A stretch of DNA of 64,000 nucleotides from Myxococcus xanthus. Its GTDB lineage: Bacteria > Myxococcota > Myxococcia > Myxococcales > Myxococcaceae. Each line of letters begins with the position of its first letter. Position 1 is the stretch's first letter. This document shows positions 8,294-15,445 of this stretch, one piece after another. The DNA lies in NCBI RefSeq assembly GCF_006402735.1, contig NZ_CP017174.1, positions 4,281,001 to 4,345,000 on the forward strand, given 5' to 3'. Under the pieces are notes generated by a model that ran no database searches, had not been told where the DNA came from, and was given only the letters and a program-made list of their open reading frames with translations. A program made the translations under genes and the position numbers.

Positions 8294-10630
8294 TTGACTG
8301 GTGTATCCGAGCCTCTGGATTCCGCGAAGTCCGAAGCACCCGCGCTCGTCTCCCTTGCTCCAGGAATGGCCCTGTGGCCGTGGGCCGCGCTGCGTGGCGC
8401 CGGCTTTCCCGCTCAGGATGCGCTCCGGCTCGCGGCTCCGACAGCGGCCGCCGCCGCCGATACATGGCTCGCGTCTGGGGTTGAGACACCCGGTGACGCA
8501 CTGCGCACCGCGTTCGACTCGGACCTGCTGGGTATCAGCGCGGCGCTGCGCTCGCTGGCGGGGGAGTCCCACCTGAGCGAGGCCCTCCTGTGGCAGAACC
8601 GCCATGCCTACAAGACGGGCGTGGAGCCGCTGGCGGCCCTTCCCGCCACCGCTCGGAACAGCAAGGCCCGGCAGCGTGAGCGGCTGGTGGCCTCCTACGT
8701 CCAGCGCTACAGCACCAAGAACGACACCATCGGCTTCTTTGGTCCCGTGGGTTGGGCTCGGCTCACCCCGTCGAATGACGGGCTGCGCTGGACGCCTGGG
8801 CAGCAGCTCGTCTCCCGGCGCGCGGTCTATTTCGAGACATGGTGCCTGGATGCGCTCAGCGCCGCACTGGCGCGCGACGCGTCCCTGCGTCACTGGGCAC
8901 CTCCCCGGCTGTTGCCATACTTCCGGCTGGAGGGTCACGTGCTTCACGGTCCCATGCCCACGCCGGTGGAGCTGAGCCCGGAGCAGGCGCTGCTGTTGTC
9001 GCGGTGTGATGGCTCGGCCAGCGCCGTGAGCATCGCGCGGGAGCTCACGGCTGGTGATTCGCCTGCCTTCGCCACGCAGGATGAAATCTACACGGCGCTC
9101 GAACAGGCGGTTGGTTTCGGTGTCCTGGTCTGGGGCTGGGAGGTGCCGCTCGTCCTCCGGCCCGAGGTGGTGCTGCGCGGCGCGTTGATGGCCATCGAGG
9201 ACGCAGACGCACGGGCCCGTGCGCTGGCGCCGCTGGAGCGCCTGGAGCGCGCGCGTGCCGCGGTCCAAACGGCGGCTGGGACGCCCGCGGCGTTGGATGC
9301 CGCGGTCGCGGATTTGGAGGCCGTGTTCCAGGAGGTGACGGGGGCGCCGCCGACGCGCGCGGCGGGCCAGACGTATGCCTCGCGGACGCTCATCTACGAG
9401 GACTGTGAGCGGGACGGCGCGTTGGCGCTGGGCGCTCCGGTGATTGGCCGGCTCGGAGCCGTGCTGGAGCTGGTGCTGACCGGAGCGCGGTGGCTGGTGG
9501 GGGAGGTGACCCGGGGTACGCGCGCGGGCCTGGATGCGCTCTTCGACCGGTTGTCCGAAGGCGGCGCACCCGTGTCGCTCACCGCGCTCCAGCTCGCCTT
9601 CGTCCAGGGACTCAAGGACCCGGCCTCTGAAGCGGAGCTGATGCCCGTGGCCAAGGCTGTCGCCGAGCATCGCCGGCGCTGGCGTGAGCTCTTTGCATTG
9701 GAGCCGGACGTCCGCCGCCAGACGCGCACCGTTGATTCGCTCCGGCCCCGCGTGCTTGAGGCCTTCGGCGAGTCGGGCCCGGCATGGCGGAGCCGCTGGC
9801 ACGCCTCACCGGACGTGATGATTGACGCGGCAAGCGAGGAGGCTGTTCGTACCGGGGACTACCAGTTGGTGCTGGGCGAACTGCATTTGTGCAACAGCAT
9901 CTCCTCGCTCTTCGTGGAACAGCACCCAGCGCCCGAGGAACTCTTCGCGCTCGCGGAGCGGTGTGCCACCGGGGCCGACGTGGTGCCCGTGTTCCCGAAG
10001 TCCGAGTGGAGCCAGCGGACGCTGCCGTGCCTCTTCCCGCGAGACAGCCTCTACTACCTCTCCGGGCAGGAGCCGCCGCCCCAGCCGGGCGCACGCGCGC
10101 TCCGCGTGGGGGACATGGTGGTGGAGCGGCGAGACGGCTCGTTAGAGGTCCTCGACCGCGTGAGCGGGCGCCGCTTTGGCCTGATGGAGTTCATGGCCGT
10201 GTTCCTGGAGCAGCGCTGCGCCAGCATCTTCGACCTGGCGCTGGCCGATGACTACTCGCCCCGGGTGACGGTGGATGGCGTGGTCGTCGCCCGTGAGCGC
10301 TGGAGCGCGCCTGCTTCCGAGCTGGGCTTCGCCGGCCTCACGGACCCGATGGCGCAGTGGCTGGAGGCCCGGCGTTGGCAGCAGCGGCTGGGCATTCCGC
10401 GCTTCGCGTTCTTCAAGGTGGCGACGGAGCGCAAGCCGTGCTTCGTGGACTTCGACAGCCCCTTGCTGGTGGAGATGATGGCGAAGCTGGTGCGGCGCAC
10501 GGCGGAGGAGTCGCCGGCTTCGCGCGTCCAGTTCTCGGAGATGCTGCCGGACCCGGAGCACCTCTGGCTCACCGACGCGGCTCAGCGCCGCTACACGAGC
10601 GAGCTGCGGTTGGTCTGCGAGATGTCTTGA
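8294..10630 (+). CDS. LanB-like protein, glutamylation-type domain only (lantibiotic dehydratase N-terminal family)
   Basis: A 778-residue protein resembling the N-terminal, tRNA-dependent glutamylation domain of class I lanthipeptide dehydratases. The clearest mark is RYSTKNDTIGFFGPVGW at residues 138-154, matching the conserved R.S.KN..GFFGP region of that family. Full-length LanB enzymes are about 1000 residues and end in a ~300-residue elimination domain. Here that domain is absent by length and no separate partner lies in the window. In the family, this domain uses aminoacyl-tRNA to acylate Ser/Thr or peptide ends. Without the eliminase it may append an amino acid rather than dehydrate. 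The start is TTG with AAGGGG 9 bases upstream. It is followed after 55 bases by an ATP-grasp ligase, probably in one operon. No lanthipeptide precursor is adjacent. Confidence 0.8.
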   Translation: MTGVSEPLDSAKSEAPALVSLAPGMALWPWAALRGAGFPAQDALRLAAPTAAAAADTWLASGVETPGDALRTAFDSDLLGISAALRSLAGESHLSEALLWQNRHAYKTGVEPLAALPATARNSKARQRERLVASYVQRYSTKNDTIGFFGPVGWARLTPSNDGLRWTPGQQLVSRRAVYFETWCLDALSAALARDASLRHWAPPRLLPYFRLEGHVLHGPMPTPVELSPEQALLLSRCDGSASAVSIARELTAGDSPAFATQDEIYTALEQAVGFGVLVWGWEVPLVLRPEVVLRGALMAIEDADARARALAPLERLERARAAVQTAAGTPAALDAAVADLEAVFQEVTGAPPTRAAGQTYASRTLIYEDCERDGALALGAPVIGRLGAVLELVLTGARWLVGEVTRGTRAGLDALFDRLSEGGAPVSLTALQLAFVQGLKDPASEAELMPVAKAVAEHRRRWRELFALEPDVRRQTRTVDSLRPRVLEAFGESGPAWRSRWHASPDVMIDAASEEAVRTGDYQLVLGELHLCNSISSLFVEQHPAPEELFALAERCATGADVVPVFPKSEWSQRTLPCLFPRDSLYYLSGQEPPPQPGARALRVGDMVVERRDGSLEVLDRVSGRRFGLMEFMAVFLEQRCASIFDLALADDYSPRVTVDGVVVARERWSAPASELGFAGLTDPMAQWLEARRWQQRLGIPRFAFFKVATERKPCFVDFDSPLLVEMMAKLVRRTAEESPASRVQFSEMLPDPEHLWLTDAAQRRYTSELRLVCEMS

Positions 10631-10669
10631 CCAGCCCGCGGCCTTTCAACGGTTTCACCCCTGTTCATG

Positions 10670-10675
10670 AAGGAG
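10670..10675 (+). promoter_or_regulatory. Ribosome-binding site of the first ATP-grasp gene
   Basis: AAGGAG lies 10 bases before the ATG at 10686. It supports that start over the out-of-frame ATG at 10667. Confidence 0.6.
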
Positions 10676-10685
10676 CCGTACGCCC

Positions 10686-12125
10686 ATGAGCGTGCCCGAG
10701 CCGATTCCCGGCGGACAATTCCCTCCAGAAGTCAAAGCGCTGCACGGCCGGCTTTCCCCTGCCGCCGCTGCGTTCCTGGAGTTCACGGAGCGCGTCCCCG
10801 AGGCCCTTTCGCGCCACAAGTTCAATCCACACGAGGCATCGCCGTTCATCACCTATGAGCTGCATGCGTGGCCCACCTTCGTGGAGGGCCCAGTCGCGCG
10901 ACAGATGCGGGAGGTCGCTCCGGCGCTCTGCCGGCTCATCAAGCGGGCCCCCCGGCGCCTGCTGGGGGCCACGGATCGCGCGGCGGCGTTCTACGGACTG
11001 CCGCATGAGCGGGCGCACGCGGCGCTCGAGGCCCTGGCGCGGACGGATGACGCCCGCGGAGCCATTGGCCGTGGTGACTTCATTCATGACGGCACGGCCT
11101 TCAAGTGCGTGGAGTTCAACCTGACCGCGGGTGTCGGGGGCTGGGAGACGGCCATCCACGTCCAACAGGTGCTGGCGCAGCCCGCGATGCAGCGCTTCGC
11201 CATGGAGCAACGGCTGCGCGTTCGGCAGCCACGGACGCTGCGCGACTTCTTCTCCAACCTCGTCGACACCGTGCGGCGGGACATCGACTGGGAAGGGGAG
11301 TGCAACATCGGAATCCTCTTCACCCCCAGCACCTTGCCGGACGCTGGCCCCGCGGAGCTGGTGAGCCGGTTCTTCACCGCCCAGCTCCAGGAACTCCTCC
11401 AGCCCGAAGGCGCGCGCGGCGAGGTCCTCCTGGCCGCCTATGGCTCGGTGGAATCCGAGCCCGGCGCCCGCCTCACGCTCCGGGGCAAGCGGCTTCACGC
11501 CGTTGTGGAGTACGACGCGCGAGACAGGCTGGCGATGGCGGGAGCGGCCTACGTCGCGCAGGCCCAGGCCGCGTTCGATGCCCGGACGGTCAGCCTCCTC
11601 AACGGCCCGGCGCAGGATGTGCTCGACGACAAGCGCAACCTCGCGCTGCTCTGGGAGCACGTGGCGTCGCCCGCGCTGTCCGAGGCGGAACAGGAGTTGG
11701 TGCGCCGGCACGTGCCCTGGTCATGCCGGGTCGAACGGACGCACGTCGAGCGCGACGGGACGCGGTACTTCGTTCCGGAGCTGCTGGCCTCGCAACGCGA
11801 GTCCCTGGTCCTCAAGCCAGGCCGGGACTACGGCGGCGAGTCCGTTCTGGTGGGTGGAGCGACCTCCGCCGCCGACTGGGACACGGCCGTGCGCAAGGCG
11901 CTCGACGTGGGCGGCTGGGTGGCGCAGGAGCGCGTGCACCCGATGCCCCTCCACGCGCTGGGACCGGAAGGCACGGTGGTGCCCTACAGCGCCGTCTGGG
12001 GACTCTTTGTGCTCGGAGAGACCTACGGCGGGCACTTCCTCCGCATGTGCCCCATGCGGCGGGGCACCGGCGTGGTGAACGTCGCGCAGGGCGCCATCGT
12101 GGGCGCCCTCATCGAACTGGAGTGA
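10686..12125 (+). CDS. Circularly permuted ATP-grasp ligase (glutathionylspermidine-synthase-like), copy 1
   Basis: A 479-residue protein of the circularly permuted ATP-grasp type. Residues 139-156 carry FKCVEFNLTAGVGGWETA, where Glu and Asn fit the metal/substrate site. The nucleotide-binding part is C-terminal: SLVLKPGRDYGGESVLVG (about residue 374), then WVAQERV. The family joins a carboxylate to an amine with ATP, via an acyl-phosphate. It is clearly paralogous to the protein at 24557-26005: the same order of motifs, matching EFNLTAG/EVNMMAG and KPGRDYGG/KAGRAYGG, and nearly the same length. It sits directly after the LanB-like gene. Attaching an amino acid or amine to the cluster product is a reasonable inference; the substrate is unknown. 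It converges on the JmjC-like gene, 15 bases away. Confidence 0.82.
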   Translation: MSVPEPIPGGQFPPEVKALHGRLSPAAAAFLEFTERVPEALSRHKFNPHEASPFITYELHAWPTFVEGPVARQMREVAPALCRLIKRAPRRLLGATDRAAAFYGLPHERAHAALEALARTDDARGAIGRGDFIHDGTAFKCVEFNLTAGVGGWETAIHVQQVLAQPAMQRFAMEQRLRVRQPRTLRDFFSNLVDTVRRDIDWEGECNIGILFTPSTLPDAGPAELVSRFFTAQLQELLQPEGARGEVLLAAYGSVESEPGARLTLRGKRLHAVVEYDARDRLAMAGAAYVAQAQAAFDARTVSLLNGPAQDVLDDKRNLALLWEHVASPALSEAEQELVRRHVPWSCRVERTHVERDGTRYFVPELLASQRESLVLKPGRDYGGESVLVGGATSAADWDTAVRKALDVGGWVAQERVHPMPLHALGPEGTVVPYSAVWGLFVLGETYGGHFLRMCPMRRGTGVVNVAQGAIVGALIELE

Positions 12126-12132
12126 GGCTTCA

Positions 12133-12165
12133 GGGCCGCGTTACTGCTCGCGGTACTCGCGGCCC
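12133..12165. terminator. GC hairpin between convergent genes, possible bidirectional terminator
   Basis: A perfect 8-base inverted repeat, GGGCCGCG (12133-12140) and CGCGGCCC (12158-12165), has a 17-base loop. It spans the stop codon of the JmjC-like gene and starts 7 bases after the ATP-grasp stop. It could end transcription from both sides, but there is no T-tract. Confidence 0.35.
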
Positions 12166-13007
12166 AGCTTCTGCTGCTTGCGGATGCGGCCCGCCGCGCT
12201 CAGGGCGATGGAGGGGATGAGCTTCGGGCCCAGCTTGGCCAGCATCGACCAGGTCCACCACCAGTAGTTGGTGGCGATGGCGTCCTCCACCGTGTACACG
12301 CGGTGCCACCAGCCGTAGGGCAGGTAGAGAATCTCCCCGGCCTCCAGGACGAAGTCGTAGTCCGGGACGAGGCCGCCGGGGAGCTGGTCCGCCTTGCCGC
12401 CGTGGGGCGTCAGGTCGTGGGCGCTCACGACGGACCACGGGTGGCTGAGCTTCGCCGGACTCAGCTCCGCGTCCCGCTTGGGCGAGTACAACTGCCACTG
12501 CTTGCGGCCCACCATGACGGCGTGCAGGTTGTGGGCGCGGTCCAGATGGAGCTGGGTGAAGGTGCCGCGCGGGCCCATGAAGAAGAGCTGCTCGGTCAGC
12601 TTGCGCTGGACGGCGTAGTCGTCGAAGCGGACGTCCTTGTGCAGCTCCGGCAGGGTGCGGAACAGGTCATTGCCGATGAGGTAGCCCGGCGTCTCGCCGC
12701 CCTTCGCCTTCAGCGTGTCGACGTACTCTTGCATGCTCATCTTCCGCACGCGGCCCACGCGCTCCACGCCGCCCGTGTCCTTGGCGTTGTATTGCAGCCA
12801 CTCCACGGGGACGCTCACGTCGCGGTACTTCGTGGCGAAGTAGTCGAAGGTCCACCGCTCGGCTGCGGGCCAGCCTTTCATGGCGTCGGTGAGGATGACG
12901 GGTTTGTTGTTGGCTTCGATGCGCTCGTAGAAGGCCCGGCGGTTGTCGAGCGGCATGCGCTCGGGGACCAGGGGCTCGGCGACCTTCTGGGCAGTGGCGG
13001 TGCTCAT
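12141..13007 (-). CDS. JmjC/cupin-8-type Fe(II)/2-oxoglutarate hydroxylase
   Basis: A 288-residue protein of the JmjC (cupin_8, factor-inhibiting-HIF-like) fold. The metal triad is readable: His154 and Asp156 in QLHLD, and the distal His235 in YGWWHRV. A 2-oxoglutarate-binding Lys169 sits in GRKQWQLYS. Members hydroxylate amino-acid side chains, including residues on carrier proteins, or free small molecules. In this cluster it probably hydroxylates a residue or the polyketide chain; the target is not shown. The start ATG has GGGAGAG 6 bases upstream. It appears to be the last gene of the long minus-strand operon, 22 bases after the muconolactone-isomerase-like gene. Confidence 0.88.
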   Translation of the reverse strand: MSTATAQKVAEPLVPERMPLDNRRAFYERIEANNKPVILTDAMKGWPAAERWTFDYFATKYRDVSVPVEWLQYNAKDTGGVERVGRVRKMSMQEYVDTLKAKGGETPGYLIGNDLFRTLPELHKDVRFDDYAVQRKLTEQLFFMGPRGTFTQLHLDRAHNLHAVMVGRKQWQLYSPKRDAELSPAKLSHPWSVVSAHDLTPHGGKADQLPGGLVPDYDFVLEAGEILYLPYGWWHRVYTVEDAIATNYWWWTWSMLAKLGPKLIPSIALSAAGRIRKQQKLGREYREQ

Positions 13008-13029
13008 GGCAGCTCTCCCGGGTGGTGCG

Positions 13030-13359
13030 TCAGGCCGCGCTCTCGCTTTGGCCCTGGGCGCTTGCCTTCTGCAGGCGCTCGAAGTTGTTGTCGATGCCGT
13101 GGCGCACGTCCGCCAGCATGTGGATTTCGAACTCCTGGAACGGGAAGGACGGCCAGGCGCGCAGCAGCGTCAGCAGCGACTCGTGCGAGTCGGCGTTGAG
13201 GATACAGAGGCCCATCTTCGGGAGGACGTAGTAGGCACAGTCGAAGGTGCCGTCCTGGAGGCGGGCGCCCACCCAGTCACGGACAGCGCGGTTGAGGGCG
13301 ATGGGGTCCTGGGGCTGGGGGCCCGAGGTGCGGTCCTTGACGTAGACGAGGTACTTCAT
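13030..13359 (-). CDS. Muconolactone isomerase-like small protein
   Basis: A 109-residue protein starting MKYLVYVKDR with the compact ferredoxin-like look of the muconolactone delta-isomerase family (MIase, PF02426-like). It contains LPKMGLCILNADSHESLLTLL and then WPSFPFQEFEIHML, the typical 'polite' core of that family. The start was chosen at 13359 because AAAGGAG lies 8 bases upstream (13368-13374). The longer open frame upstream overlaps the thioesterase gene and reads as low-complexity shadow. Such proteins in biosynthetic clusters may isomerise, cyclise or oxidise reactive intermediates. The role here is unknown. Confidence 0.8.
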   Translation of the reverse strand: MKYLVYVKDRTSGPQPQDPIALNRAVRDWVGARLQDGTFDCAYYVLPKMGLCILNADSHESLLTLLRAWPSFPFQEFEIHMLADVRHGIDNNFERLQKASAQGQSESAA

Positions 13360-13367
13360 CGGGAAGG

Positions 13368-13374
13368 CTCCTTT
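13368..13374 (-). promoter_or_regulatory. Ribosome-binding site fixing the MIase-like start
   Basis: Read on the minus strand this is AAAGGAG, 8 bases before the ATG at 13359. It is one of the strongest Shine-Dalgarno matches in the window and decides against a longer N-terminus. Confidence 0.7.
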
Positions 13375-13385
13375 GAAAGGTGGGG

Positions 13386-14138
13386 TCAGCGAGTCGAGGC
13401 GGGCCGCAGCCTGGTGAGGCTCCGGTGGATGTTCTGCAGCAGGCCGCGCGGCGTCTGTCGCAGGAAGAAGTGGTCCCCCAGGAACGTCTGGGTGGCGAAC
13501 GGACCGGAGGTGAGCTGGCGCCACGCCTCCGTCGCGTCATCGGGCACGTAGTCGTCGAAGCCGCGGAAGGCGGAGAGCGGGCACGCCAGGACGGGGCCCG
13601 GCTTCCACGAGTAGCCCTCGCACACGGCAGTGTCCGCCAGCATGGTGGTGCGCATGAGCGTCAGCAGCTCTTCCGCCATGGCTCCCGACACGGCGCGCGA
13701 TTCGCCCAGGCGCCGGGCCTCTGACGCGTCGATGTCATGGGTGGCCGTGGCCGGTGTGTGGGCCTGGAGCGTGTGCGGCGCCCGGTAGCTGGCGACGAAG
13801 AGGTGCAGGGGCGCCGGCAGCCCTCGCTCGCGCAGGGCCCGCGTCAGCTCGTATGCGAGCAGCGCGCCCATGCTGTGTCCGAAGAGGGCGTAGGGCTTGT
13901 CCGTGTGCTTCGCCAGCACGTCCACCAGGGGCGCGATGACGTCCGGCAGCGCGCGCAGGGGCGGCTCGCGCAGGCGGTTCTCCCGGCCGGGGAGCTGCAC
14001 CGGGCACACCTCGATGTCTTGTCCCAGCTCCGCCTGCCAGGTGCGGAACAGGGAGGCGCTGCCGCCCGCGTGAGGCAGGCAGAACAGCCGCACCCAGGAA
14101 GCCGGTGCGGGGACGTGGAAGGCCAACCACTCCGTCAT
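13386..14138 (-). CDS. Type II thioesterase (alpha/beta hydrolase)
   Basis: A 250-residue stand-alone thioesterase of the kind that clears misprimed or stalled acyl groups from PKS/NRPS carrier proteins. The nucleophile is Ser89 in GHSMGA, the acid is one of the Asp residues at 195-196 (GFDDYV), and the base is His223 in GDHFFL. The N-terminal LFCLPHAGGSASLF forms the oxyanion region typical of the family. Its ATG overlaps the glycosyltransferase stop (ATGA), so the two genes are translationally coupled. It could serve all assembly lines in the window. Since none shows an integral TE, it may also take part in release. Confidence 0.93.
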   Translation of the reverse strand: MTEWLAFHVPAPASWVRLFCLPHAGGSASLFRTWQAELGQDIEVCPVQLPGRENRLREPPLRALPDVIAPLVDVLAKHTDKPYALFGHSMGALLAYELTRALRERGLPAPLHLFVASYRAPHTLQAHTPATATHDIDASEARRLGESRAVSGAMAEELLTLMRTTMLADTAVCEGYSWKPGPVLACPLSAFRGFDDYVPDDATEAWRQLTSGPFATQTFLGDHFFLRQTPRGLLQNIHRSLTRLRPASTR

Positions 14139-15412
14139 GACCGCACCTCGCGTCCCTGTCCGCCAACGAGCTGCTGGTACACGACGAGGTTGGCGGCCAC
14201 CATGCGCGGCAGGCTGAACAGCTCCACCACACGTTGCTGTCCAGCGAGCCCCATGCGCCGCGCCCGTTCACGGTCTTCCAGCAGGTTGAGCTGCGCGGCG
14301 GCGAGCGACTCGACGTCCACTTCGCGTGGACCTCCCGGTGCGCCGGGGAGCACGGGGACGAGCAGGCCCGTCTTCTCGTGGTCGACGATTTCCGACGGGC
14401 CTCCGGAGCGCGTCGCCACCAGCGGCAGACCGGATGCCATGGCCTCGATGGCCGTGTAGCCAAAGGGCTCGTAGAGCGAAGGCACCAGCGCCAGATCCGC
14501 GATTCGATGGAGCAGCCCGAGCTGCTGGCGCGGCAGCTTGCCCAGCAGCTTGATGCGGTGGCGCAGGTGCGCGTAGCGCTGGGTCAGCGTCTGCACCATC
14601 TGCGTGGACTCACGCGAGTCGGTGCCACCGGCCAGGAGGAAGCGCACGTTGGGGCGCCGTTCGAGCACGCGCTCGGCGGCGGCGAAGATGGCGCTGATGC
14701 CCTTCATGGGATGGAGCCGGCCCGTGTAGAGGACGACCGGGTCATCCGGCGTGGCCACCGTGGCGCGCAGCCGGGCGTAGTCCTCCGGCGCGTGCGAGGG
14801 CTGGAGGAAGGGGCCCGCGTCCATGCCGCAGTGGATGGTGTGCAGCATCGACGCCGGCATCCCGTAGGTCTCCCGGATGAGTTCGCTCATGGAGTCACTC
14901 ACCGAGATGACGTTCGTCGACCCGTCGTAGAAGCTGCGCTCCTCCTCGAGAATCTCCGGGTCGGGCGTCTGTCCCCACCATCGCTCGGCGGGCTCGGAGA
15001 TGTAGTGGCTGGTCCCCAGCACCGGCACACCGGCCTCGTGGGCCAGCGCTCGCGCGGCGCGGTGGGTGTGCCACTGGTGGAAGTGGATGAGGTCTGGCTT
15101 CTCCTCGTGGATGAGTTGGCGGCCTCGGTGAATCAGGTCGTCGTTGAAGACGCGGATGCCGCCCACCAGGGAGAGCTTTCCCGCCTGGGAGAGGCTGCCG
15201 CGGCTGGGCGGCATCATGTGCACGGTGAGGTTGGGCTCGCGGAGTACGGCGGGCTCGCCGGGCGTGTACGCCAGGACGGTGACCTTGCACCCGCCGCGCG
15301 CCAGCCCGCGGGCCAGCTCGTAGACATAGGTGCCCACACCGCCCGCCACGTTCGGCGTGTACTCCATGGCCAGGAGGAGCGCCTTCAGGGGTGAGGAGAT
15401 AGGAGGTGCCAT
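14135..15412 (-). CDS. Glycosyltransferase family 4 (GT-B fold)
   Basis: A 425-residue GT-B glycosyltransferase. The N-terminal domain opens with MEYTPNVAGGVGTYVYELA, whose Gly-rich loop is usual in GT4 enzymes. The C-terminal donor domain has GRLHPMKG (Arg232, Lys237) and the E-x7-E pair Glu315/Glu323 in YEPFGYTAIEAMASG. These enzymes retain configuration and use nucleotide-activated sugars. Between a PKS gene (34-base gap upstream) and a thioesterase gene (overlap), it probably glycosylates the cluster product. No sugar-biosynthesis genes are in the window, so a common cellular NDP-sugar is likely. A GT4 acting on polysaccharides cannot be ruled out from sequence alone. Confidence 0.9.
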   Translation of the reverse strand: MAPPISSPLKALLLAMEYTPNVAGGVGTYVYELARGLARGGCKVTVLAYTPGEPAVLREPNLTVHMMPPSRGSLSQAGKLSLVGGIRVFNDDLIHRGRQLIHEEKPDLIHFHQWHTHRAARALAHEAGVPVLGTSHYISEPAERWWGQTPDPEILEEERSFYDGSTNVISVSDSMSELIRETYGMPASMLHTIHCGMDAGPFLQPSHAPEDYARLRATVATPDDPVVLYTGRLHPMKGISAIFAAAERVLERRPNVRFLLAGGTDSRESTQMVQTLTQRYAHLRHRIKLLGKLPRQQLGLLHRIADLALVPSLYEPFGYTAIEAMASGLPLVATRSGGPSEIVDHEKTGLLVPVLPGAPGGPREVDVESLAAAQLNLLEDRERARRMGLAGQQRVVELFSLPRMVAANLVVYQQLVGGQGREVRS

Positions 15413-15445
15413 GGGCTGTCTCTCAAAAGGGATGTGGACGCGCGG

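Noticed and set aside
8294..12125. Classical lanthipeptide cluster
   Set aside because: There is no elimination domain, no LanC cyclase, no transporter and no Cys/Ser/Thr-rich precursor nearby.
13360..13524. Longer N-terminus for the muconolactone-isomerase-like protein
   Set aside because: It overlaps the thioesterase gene, is Pro/Arg/Ala-rich, and a strong ribosome-binding site precedes the internal MKYLVYV start.
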